From the NCBI RefSeq assembly GCF_003351765.1, contig NZ_CP031229.1, positions 2,542,001 through 2,606,000 on the forward strand: a DNA stretch of 64,000 nucleotides, written 5' to 3'. Below, piece by piece: positions 58,359-64,000 of the stretch; the stretch's first letter is position 1; each line of letters starts with the position of its first letter. Position numbers and translations under genes: made by a program. The stretch comes from Ornithinimicrobium avium. GTDB taxonomy: Bacteria > Actinomycetota > Actinomycetes > Actinomycetales > Dermatophilaceae. A model generated the notes under the pieces. That model was not told where the DNA came from and made no database searches. It worked only from the letters and a program-made list of their open reading frames with translations.

Positions 58359-59498
58359 GTGTCCCTCGCCGACAACCCCTTGTCCTTCGCCTACTGGGTT
58401 CCCAACGTCTCCGGCGGCCTGGTCGTCTCCACGATCGAGCAGCGCACCGACCACGGCCCGGCCTACAACATCGAGGTCGCCCGCACCGCCGAGCAGGTCG
58501 GCTTCGACTACGCGCTGACCCAGGTGCGCTACCTCGCCAGCTACGGCGCGGACGCCCAGCACGAGTCGGTCAGCTTCTCCCTCGGGCTGCTCGCCGCCAC
58601 CGAGCGGCTGCGGGTGATCGCCGCGATCCATCCCGGCCAGTGGCCGCCGCACATCCTGGCCAAGCTCGCCTCGACCGCCCAGGCGCTGCACGACAACCGG
58701 CTGGCGCTCAACGTCGTCTCCGGCTGGTTCAAGGACGAGTACACCCGCCTGGGGCTCGACTGGCTCGACCACGAGGAGCGCTACCGCCGGTCCGAGGAGT
58801 TCATCGAGGTGCTGCACGGCCTGTGGCAGGAGGAACCGTTCACCTTCCGCGGCGACTTCTACCGCACCCGCGACGTCGTCTTCCGCCCCTCTCCGGCCCG
58901 GGCGCCCGAGATCTTCCAGGGCGGCAACTCCGGCGCCGCCCGGGAGATGGCCGGCCGCCTCTCCGACGTCTACTTCATGAACGGCAGCACGGTCGAGGGC
59001 GTGCGCGAGCAGGTCGTCGACGTGCGCGGCCGGGCGGAGCGGCACGGGCGTGCCGACGCCGTGCGCTTCGGCCTCAACGGCTTCGCGGTCGTCCGCGACA
59101 CCGACACCGAGGCGGTCGACGTGGTCGAGGAGATCATCGCCAGGGCAGACGGCGACAAGGTGCGCAGCTTCGGCGAGGCGGTCAAGCAGGCCGGAGCCTC
59201 CGCCCCGGACGGCAAGGGGATGTGGGCCGACTCGGAGTTCCGCGACCTGGTCCAGTACAACGACGGCTTCCGCACCGGCCTGATCGGCACCCCCGAGCAG
59301 GTCGCCCGCCGGATCGTGGACTACAAGGCGGCCGGCGTCGACGTGCTGCTGCTGGGCTTCCTGCACGTGCACGAGGACCTCGAGCGCTTCGGACGCGAGG
59401 TCATCCCGCTCGTCCGCGAGCTCGAGGAGTCCGGGTACGGCGTGGAGCCGCCGGGCGACCACCCGCAGCCCCCACGAGCGGTCGGGGCGGTGGCGTGA
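58359..59498 (+). CDS. sfnG: FMNH2-dependent dimethylsulfone monooxygenase
   Basis: SfnG oxidises dimethyl sulfone to methanesulfinate and formaldehyde, freeing organosulfur for assimilation. The 379-residue luciferase-like protein has LSFAYWVPNVSGGLVVSTIE (the SfnG opening), the YALTQVRYLASYG segment, RLALNVVSGWFKDEYTRLG, PEIFQGGNSGAAREMAG, and FRTGLIGTPEQVARRIVDY. The usual length is about 360-380. GTG at 58359. With the flavin reductase it forms a two-component system, controlled by SAM and cysteine signals in the leader. Alternative sulfonate substrates are possible. Confidence 0.9.
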   Translation: MSLADNPLSFAYWVPNVSGGLVVSTIEQRTDHGPAYNIEVARTAEQVGFDYALTQVRYLASYGADAQHESVSFSLGLLAATERLRVIAAIHPGQWPPHILAKLASTAQALHDNRLALNVVSGWFKDEYTRLGLDWLDHEERYRRSEEFIEVLHGLWQEEPFTFRGDFYRTRDVVFRPSPARAPEIFQGGNSGAAREMAGRLSDVYFMNGSTVEGVREQVVDVRGRAERHGRADAVRFGLNGFAVVRDTDTEAVDVVEEIIARADGDKVRSFGEAVKQAGASAPDGKGMWADSEFRDLVQYNDGFRTGLIGTPEQVARRIVDYKAAGVDVLLLGFLHVHEDLERFGREVIPLVRELEESGYGVEPPGDHPQPPRAVGAVA

Positions 59499-60022
59499 TG
59501 ACGGACGTGAGCCAGACCTCGCCCGCCGCCGCCCTGCGGGAGCGGCAGCGGCCGCTGAAGACGGCATACCGGGACGACCCCGCGAGCGCGCTCACGCCGA
59601 GCACCGCCACCGCGAGGGTCGACCAGCGGGCGCTGACCGCGACCGTCCCGACCTGGGCGGGGGACGTGGTCGCCGGCCTGCACCCCGCGGCCGGTGGTGA
59701 CGGGACCCAGGCCTGCTCCGGCGACATCCTGCTGCAGGCGCTGGTCGCCTGCGCAGGCGTCACGCTGTCCTCGGTCGCCACCGCCCTGGGTGTCGAGCTG
59801 CGGTCCGCCGTCGTCACGGCCGACGGCACGTGGGACGCGCGCGGAACGCTCGGCGTGGACCGCGCTGCGCCCGTCGGGCTGACGGGGGTGGAGCTGTTCT
59901 TCGACCTCGACACGGACGCCGACGAAGCCACGGTCGCGCGGCTGCTCGAGCTGACGGAGCGCTACTGCGTCGTGGCCCAGACGCTGGTCTCGCCACCGGC
60001 ACTCACGGTGCGGAGGGTCTGA
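59498..60022 (+). CDS. OsmC/Ohr-like protein
   Basis: The 174-residue protein has GLHPAAGGDGTQACSGDILL, QALVACAGVTLSSVATALGV and a closing TERYCVVAQTLVSP, the OsmC two-cysteine pattern (Cys about 69/82 and 159, peroxide reduction pair in the family). OsmC relatives detoxify organic peroxides or act in sulfur organics. The ATG shares bases with the sfnG stop (TGATG), so it is translated with it. A role in handling by-products of sulfone oxidation is inferred from context. A long inverted repeat follows. Confidence 0.82.
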   Translation: MTDVSQTSPAAALRERQRPLKTAYRDDPASALTPSTATARVDQRALTATVPTWAGDVVAGLHPAAGGDGTQACSGDILLQALVACAGVTLSSVATALGVELRSAVVTADGTWDARGTLGVDRAAPVGLTGVELFFDLDTDADEATVARLLELTERYCVVAQTLVSPPALTVRRV

Positions 60023-60073
60023 GGCCCGCGGGTCCGGCAGGCGGTCCCGGTCCGGGTTTCGCGCCCCGACCAG

Positions 60074-60149
60074 GTTTTGCCCGGCGTGCACGATGCGCGC
60101 GAGCCCGCGTTTGGCGGGTGGTGTCGCCATCGTGCACGCCGGGCGAAAC
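60074..60149. repeat. 22-bp inverted repeat between convergent genes
   Basis: GTTTTGCCCGGCGTGCACGA TG (60074-60095) pairs with CATCGTGCACGCCGGGCGAA AC (60128-60149) except at one position, around a 32-base loop that holds its own small hairpin. It lies between the OsmC stop and the converging SRPBCC gene and may be a two-way terminator or a small mobile palindrome. Confidence 0.7.
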
Positions 60150-60224
60150 AGCGGGGAGCGGCCAGGACGTGGTCCGGAACGGCAGGAACGAGGTGCCGGC
60201 GTGCCCGGCCGTGGCCCCGGGCGC

Positions 60225-60620
60225 CTAGAACGTGGTCTCGAGCAGACCCTTGAGCTGGTCGAGGTCGGCCTCGACCAGCCGGCGGTCCCGCTCGAGCTCC
60301 TCCTCGCTCAGACCGAGCTGGCGCAGCGTCAAGATCACCTCGGCACCCTGCGGGTGGCCCAGGACGCGCATGTGGTTGCGGACCACCTCGCCGGAGGGCA
60401 GCGTCACGTCGTGGTCGAGGATGCCGTGCTCGTTGCGCGGCACGAACTCCACCTCGACCCGCCCCATCGGCGAGTCGACGACCACGCGATCGCCCTCCTG
60501 CTGCACCGTCCCCTCGGTGAGCCCGGACGCCCACGCCGCGAGGTGGAAGGGGTCGGCGACGAAGTCGTAGACCTCCTGGGGCGGGGCCGCGATGACGCGG
60601 CTGAGATGGAGGCTGCGCAT
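60225..60620 (-). CDS. SRPBCC (START/Bet v1-like) fold protein
   Basis: The 131-residue protein has the pattern of polyketide-cyclase/dehydrase-like proteins: LSRVIAAPPQEVYDFVADPF, HLAAWASGLTEG, DSPMGRVEVEFVPRNEHGIL and a long closing helix (EEELERDRRLVEADLDQLKG). The cavity binds hydrophobic ligands; the function is unknown. ATG at 60620. Base spacing to mnhG (89 bases) suggests it may be read with the Mrp operon, or alone. Confidence 0.78.
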   Translation of the reverse strand: MRSLHLSRVIAAPPQEVYDFVADPFHLAAWASGLTEGTVQQEGDRVVVDSPMGRVEVEFVPRNEHGILDHDVTLPSGEVVRNHMRVLGHPQGAEVILTLRQLGLSEEELERDRRLVEADLDQLKGLLETTF

Positions 60621-60709
60621 GTCCTCAGCCTCCCAGCACGTGAGGACCACGACAACCCTGATCGACCCCGGCGCCCGGCTTCCGGGTCGAGCGCGGGCCG
60701 GGGCCAGGG

Positions 60710-61072
60710 TCAGCGCCCGGGCTCGGCCTCCCCGGCGCCGGTCCGCTCGCGCCTGCCGGGGTGGATGTCGGCCGGTCGCACCTGACCGGTCCTGAAGCCC
60801 GCACGACCCACCATGTGGGCACCGGCCGGGATGGTGAGCAGCTGGAAGATGCCGACGAGCAGCAGCACCAGACCGTCCATGCCGGACCGCGTGCGCAGCC
60901 ACACGCCGATGAGGACCAGCAGCACGCCGAGCACCTGCGGCTTGGTCCCCGCGTGCATCCGGGTGAGCAGGTCGGGGAAGCGCACCAGGCCGACGCCGGC
61001 GGCGAAGCACAGGAACGCCCCGGCCAGCAGCGCGACCAGGCCGAGGAGGTCGGCGACCGTCGTCCAGCTCAT
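60710..61072 (-). CDS. mnhG: Mrp Na+/H+ antiporter subunit G
   Basis: MnhG is a three-helix subunit of the Mrp multi-subunit Na+/H+ antiporter. The 120-residue protein has LLGLVALLAGAFLCFAAGVG, VRFPDLLTRMHAGTKPQVLG (the conserved DxxTRxHAxTK motif) and LLTIPAGAHMVGRAG. Start ATG at 61072 overlaps the mnhF stop (ATGA). The last 25 residues are a hydrophilic tail beyond the family core. It is the last subunit of the operon mnhC-D-E-F-G. Confidence 0.93.
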   Translation of the reverse strand: MSWTTVADLLGLVALLAGAFLCFAAGVGLVRFPDLLTRMHAGTKPQVLGVLLVLIGVWLRTRSGMDGLVLLLVGIFQLLTIPAGAHMVGRAGFRTGQVRPADIHPGRRERTGAGEAEPGR

Positions 61073-61362
61073 CGCGGAGGCTCCGGGTCACGGTCCCGGG
61101 CGACGAACCGGGCGACGGCCACCGACCCCAGGAAGCCGACCAGCGACAACGAGACGAGCAGCGGCATCGTGGACACCGACCCAGTCAGCGCGATGTGCGC
61201 ACCGAGCGCGCACACCACGACCGAGACGAGGGTGTCGGAGGCGACCACCCGGTCCAGCACGCTCGGGCCGATCGTCACCCGCACGAGGACGAGCAGCGCG
61301 GACAGCGCGATCAGCGCGCCGATCGCCCACGACAGCACGGCCTCCACGGTCTCCAGGTTCAT
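61069..61362 (-). CDS. mnhF: Mrp antiporter subunit F
   Basis: The 97-residue protein has three helices and the family motif VRVTIGPSVLDRVVASDTLV in the middle. MnhF is required for Mrp complex assembly. The ATG at 61362 overlaps the mnhE stop by four bases, and its own stop overlaps mnhG, a fully coupled operon. Length agrees with the family (about 90-100). Confidence 0.93.
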   Translation of the reverse strand: MNLETVEAVLSWAIGALIALSALLVLVRVTIGPSVLDRVVASDTLVSVVVCALGAHIALTGSVSTMPLLVSLSLVGFLGSVAVARFVARDRDPEPPR

Positions 61363-62003
61363 CCCTGCTCCTGCCCGTCGTCCCTGCGGCGTCCGGTCTG
61401 CGCGGTCGGCGGGGCGGCGCCGAGACCCTCGGCCGCCGGGCCCTGCGCGACCGCGGCCGCCGCCCTGGACCGCCGCGGGTCCAGCACCGCCTCGGGGTCG
61501 GGGTGGAGCGCGCGCACCACGCGCGCCTCCTGGGCGCGGACGTTGCGCCGCACCCGCTGGGCGTCCTTGTCGTTCTCCACCTCGAGGGCGTGCAGCGTCA
61601 GGAGCCGGTCGCGGGAGTCCAGGTCGATGACCACCGTGCCGGGGACGAGCGCGACCAGCTCGGCGGTGATCGTCTGCAGCAGCTCCTCCCTGGCGACCAG
61701 CTGGATGTCCATGACGACACCGCGGGTCGTCGGGCCGTGGGCGATCGCCAGCCACGCCACGTGGACCGAGGCCACCGTCAGGTCCCACAGGAAGCGGACC
61801 AGCAGCACGACGAACGGCCACGGGTGCAGCCGCAGCCGCACCCGCACCCGCGGCAGCGGGAAGGCCACGAGCACCAGGACGGCCACCGCCACCCCGCCGA
61901 CCACGGTCAGCACGCTGGGCGAGCGCCACAGCACCACCCAGACCACGGTGAGCCACAGGATCGACCACCACGAGAGCTGGCGTCCCAGCAGCCGGCCCCT
62001 CAC
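61359..62003 (-). CDS. mnhE: Mrp antiporter subunit E
   Basis: The 214-residue protein starts with two or three helices (WWSILWLTVVWVVLW, VLTVVGGVAVAVLVLVAFPL, FVVLLVRFLWDLTVASVHVA) and then the cytosolic MnhE domain TVVIDLDSRDRLLTLHALEV. The C-terminal 50 residues (after DPEAVLDPRR) are disordered and extra to the family. GTG at 62003 overlaps the mnhD stop (GTGA). MnhE is a structural subunit near the ion path. Confidence 0.9.
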   Translation of the reverse strand: MRGRLLGRQLSWWSILWLTVVWVVLWRSPSVLTVVGGVAVAVLVLVAFPLPRVRVRLRLHPWPFVVLLVRFLWDLTVASVHVAWLAIAHGPTTRGVVMDIQLVAREELLQTITAELVALVPGTVVIDLDSRDRLLTLHALEVENDKDAQRVRRNVRAQEARVVRALHPDPEAVLDPRRSRAAAAVAQGPAAEGLGAAPPTAQTGRRRDDGQEQG

Positions 62004-63553
62004 AGTCCGGCCCCCGCCCCGAGCACGGCCTGCAGGTAGGGCTCGCGCAGCATGAGGTCGACCGCCGCCCGGGTGGTCATGTCGTAGAGCGGCCCGGCCA
62101 CGACGGTCAGCGCCACCGTCACCGCGACCAGCCCCGAGGTCGGGACCAGCACGCCCAGGCCCAGCGCCTCGTGGTGACCGCCCCGGACCGGGCCCTGCCC
62201 GGTGATCCCCCGGGGGTTCTCCGACCAGAAGGCGCGTGCCCAGACGCGCGCGACGGCATACAGGGTCAGCAGGGAGGTGACCACCGCGCCGGCGACGACG
62301 ACGTAGGACAGCCAGGTGCCCGCGTCGACACCGGCCTGGATGAGTCCGACCTTGCCCAGGAAGCCGGTGAACGGCGGGATCCCGGCCAGGTTCATCGCCG
62401 GGACGAAGAAGAGCACCCCGACGACCGGGGAGATCGCGGCGAGGTCGCCGAGCCGCGCGGTGTCGCTGGACCCGCCGACCCGTTCGATCAGGCCGGTGAC
62501 CAGGAACAGGGTGGTCTGGATGAGGATGTGGTGGATGACGTAGAAGATCGCGGCCGCCAGGCCGATCGTCGAGCCGACCGCGATGCCGAAGAGCATGAAG
62601 CCGATGTGGCTGACCAGCGTGTAGGACAGCATCCGCTTGATGTCGTCCTGCACGATCGCACCGAGGATGCCCACGACCATGGTCAGCAGCGCGGCCCACA
62701 GCAGCACGTCGTCGAAGCGGGTGGTGGGGAAGAGCAGCGTCTGGGTGCGGATCATCGCGTAGATGCCGACCTTGGTCAGCAGCCCGGCGAACACCGCGGT
62801 GACCGGGGCCGGCGCGGTCGGGTAGGAGTCCGGCAACCAGCCCGACATCGGGAAGACGGCCGCCTTCACCGCGAAGCCCAGCAGCAGCATGACGTGCAGC
62901 ACGGCGACGGTGCTGGGCGGCAGGTCGCCGGTCCGCTGGGCCAGCAGGGCCAGGTTGATGGTGCCGGTCGCGGCATAGACCATGCTGATCGCGATGAGGA
63001 AGATCATCGAGGAGAGCAGGGAGACCAGCACGTAGGTGGTGCCCGCACGCACCCGCTCGACCGTGCCACCGAGGGTGAGCAGCACGAAGCTCGCGGCCAG
63101 CAGCATCTCGAAGCCGACGTAGAGGTGGAACAGGTCGCCGGAGACGAACGTCGTCGTCACCCCGGCGGCGAGCACGAGGATCGTGGGGTGGAAGACCGGG
63201 AGCGGCGAGTGCCCGTCGCTCTCGTCGTCGAAGGAGCTGCGCCCCTGTCCGATGGAGTAGCCCAGCACCCCCATCGTCACGGTGGTGGAGACGATGACCA
63301 TGAGCGCGGAGAGCCGGTCGACCACCAGCACGATGCCCTCCCACGGGGTCCAGCCGCCGACGTAGACGACCTGCGGACCGAGCTGGTCGGCGGCCCACAG
63401 CAGCACGCCCGCCAGCACCAGCATGGTGCCGAGCACGCTCATGCTGATGATCCGCTGCACACCGGTGCGGCGCGCGGCGGCCAGCGCCAGCCCGGCGCCG
63501 ACGAGCGGGAGCACGACCATGAGCGGCACGACCCAGGCGTAGGGGGTGGTCAT
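62000..63553 (-). CDS. mnhD: Mrp antiporter subunit D (NuoM/N-like)
   Basis: The 517-residue protein has about fourteen helices and is related to complex I subunits NuoL/M/N. Markers are LLLGFAVKAAVFPMSGWLPD, SYPTAPAPVTAVFAGLLTKV, YAMIRTQTLLFP, VQDDIKRMLSYTLVSHIGFM and the key Lys in that region. It forms the proton path of the antiporter. ATG at 63553 overlaps the mnhC stop (ATGA). The loss of a downstream mnhA copy in the window is only due to the edge. Confidence 0.95.
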   Translation of the reverse strand: MTTPYAWVVPLMVVLPLVGAGLALAAARRTGVQRIISMSVLGTMLVLAGVLLWAADQLGPQVVYVGGWTPWEGIVLVVDRLSALMVIVSTTVTMGVLGYSIGQGRSSFDDESDGHSPLPVFHPTILVLAAGVTTTFVSGDLFHLYVGFEMLLAASFVLLTLGGTVERVRAGTTYVLVSLLSSMIFLIAISMVYAATGTINLALLAQRTGDLPPSTVAVLHVMLLLGFAVKAAVFPMSGWLPDSYPTAPAPVTAVFAGLLTKVGIYAMIRTQTLLFPTTRFDDVLLWAALLTMVVGILGAIVQDDIKRMLSYTLVSHIGFMLFGIAVGSTIGLAAAIFYVIHHILIQTTLFLVTGLIERVGGSSDTARLGDLAAISPVVGVLFFVPAMNLAGIPPFTGFLGKVGLIQAGVDAGTWLSYVVVAGAVVTSLLTLYAVARVWARAFWSENPRGITGQGPVRGGHHEALGLGVLVPTSGLVAVTVALTVVAGPLYDMTTRAAVDLMLREPYLQAVLGAGAGL

Positions 63554-64000
63554 CGTCCGCCTCCCCTGCGGGGGTCGTCGGTCGGGGGCCGCCCGCCCGG
63601 GTCCTGCCCGGGTATGCCGCCGCGCCAGCTGGTCCCCGCCTCACCGTCCGCCTCGGTCTCGCCGTGGTGGCGGCTCTCCGGCAGCTCGGCGCCGGTGACG
63701 ATCTGCTCCGCGACGTCGCGGGCGCTGAGGCTGTCCAGGAGGTCGGCGTCGGCGCGCGCGTGGATCCGTGCGGACTCGGTGTCGTCGTCGACGAGGTCGC
63801 GCCCGGAGAGCTGGCGTGCGCGGTGGGCCAGGGCCAGGACGAAGGCGGTCATGCCCAGGGTGATGACGATCGCGGTCAGGACGAGGGCCTGCGGCACCGG
63901 GTCCGTCATCGGGGTGTCGGACTCGCCCACGATCGGCGGGGCACCGGCGGGGCCGGAGGCCGCGATGAAGAGCAGGTTGATGCCGTTGCCCATGAGCAGG
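63550..64000 (-). CDS. mnhC: Mrp antiporter subunit C, partial
   Basis: The gene enters from the right edge, so its start is outside. The visible 149 residues have MGNGINLLFIAAS and VLTAIVITLGMTAFVLALAH, which match NuoK-like MnhC, with helix-flanking conserved residues. Afterwards the C-terminal 75 residues are a long acidic hydrophilic tail (DDDTESARIHARADADLLDS onward, ending PTDDPRRGGGR). MnhC is usually about 110-180 residues, so the tail makes this one long. The stop overlaps mnhD. Confidence 0.9.
   Translation of the reverse strand, partial: LLMGNGINLLFIAASGPAGAPPIVGESDTPMTDPVPQALVLTAIVITLGMTAFVLALAHRARQLSGRDLVDDDTESARIHARADADLLDSLSARDVAEQIVTGAELPESRHHGETEADGEAGTSWRGGIPGQDPGGRPPTDDPRRGGGR

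Noticed and set aside
1..64000. tRNA or rRNA genes, insertion sequences, prophage
   Set aside because: I saw no tRNA-like cloverleaf with conserved TTC arm, no rRNA, no transposase or phage structural genes.

Overview
The window is a 64 kb piece of a very GC-rich (roughly 70-73 %, judged by eye) actinobacterial chromosome. The signs are dense coding on both strands, many GTG starts, ATGA/GTGA stop-start overlaps, a 7Fe ferredoxin, CWB2 cell-wall repeats, an ECF42-type sigma factor beside YciI genes, a DnaB-type replicative helicase and an Mrp Na+/H+ antiporter operon. A Micrococcales (Intrasporangiaceae/Ornithinimicrobium-like) host is my best guess, but nothing here fixes the genus.

Layout. 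1-1.9 kb: end of a sodium:solute symporter, a small membrane protein and a rhomboid protease. 1.9-9.6 kb: a tightly coupled minus-strand run of a RimB-like retropepsin, an AstE/aspartoacylase-like deacylase and ureA-B-C-F-D-G (no ureE), facing a divergent RimK-type ligase with a C-terminal TrkA-C-like domain. 9.7-13.4 kb: a TusA-like and CopD-like pair, a block of 52-bp palindromic repeats, a cholesterol-oxidase-like GMC enzyme and a small Rho-N-like protein. 13.5-18.8 kb: one giant secreted subtilase with kelch and CWB2 repeats. 18.9-32.9 kb: mostly single housekeeping or accessory genes (topoisomerase IB, ferredoxin, regulators, DUF4262, AlkZ-like protein, alkyltransferase-like protein, DUF488, transaldolase, DoxX), then two paralogous ATP-grasp ligases in tandem. 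33.0-35.4 kb: an MmgE/PrpD plus phosphosulfolactate-synthase-like operon behind a MarR-type palindrome and a perfect DtxR/IdeR-like box. 35.5-38.2 kb: zwf and a phosphofructokinase with PPi-type residues.

38.7-39.4 kb is a scar: an 81-bp duplication of the lysE start, a second block of the 52-bp repeats and an orphan gene fragment. 39.5-51.2 kb holds a LysE exporter, a serine hydrolase, a MaoC protein, an SDR, an aminotransferase, the YciI/ECF42 locus, a PIG-L deacetylase and a NarL-type two-component system. 51.3-53.4 kb is lower in GC and carries a lipoprotein, a shattered hsdM and an EcsC 3' fragment, so it is probably a decayed foreign insertion. 53.4-56.4 kb: dnaB, a cluster of DnaA-box-like 9-mers and a MATE pump.

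56.4-60.0 kb is a sulfur-scavenging module: a Cds1-like PLP enzyme, then a SAM (S-box) riboswitch, a 17-codon leader ORF starting M-S-C-C and alternative hairpins, then flavin reductase, dimethylsulfone monooxygenase SfnG and an OsmC-like protein. This two-layer sulfur-sensing leader and the iron-box PrpD/ComA operon are the strongest leads. The window ends in mnhC-D-E-F-G. An octamer GGCATACC/GGTATGCC recurs throughout, often forcing rare codons inside genes.
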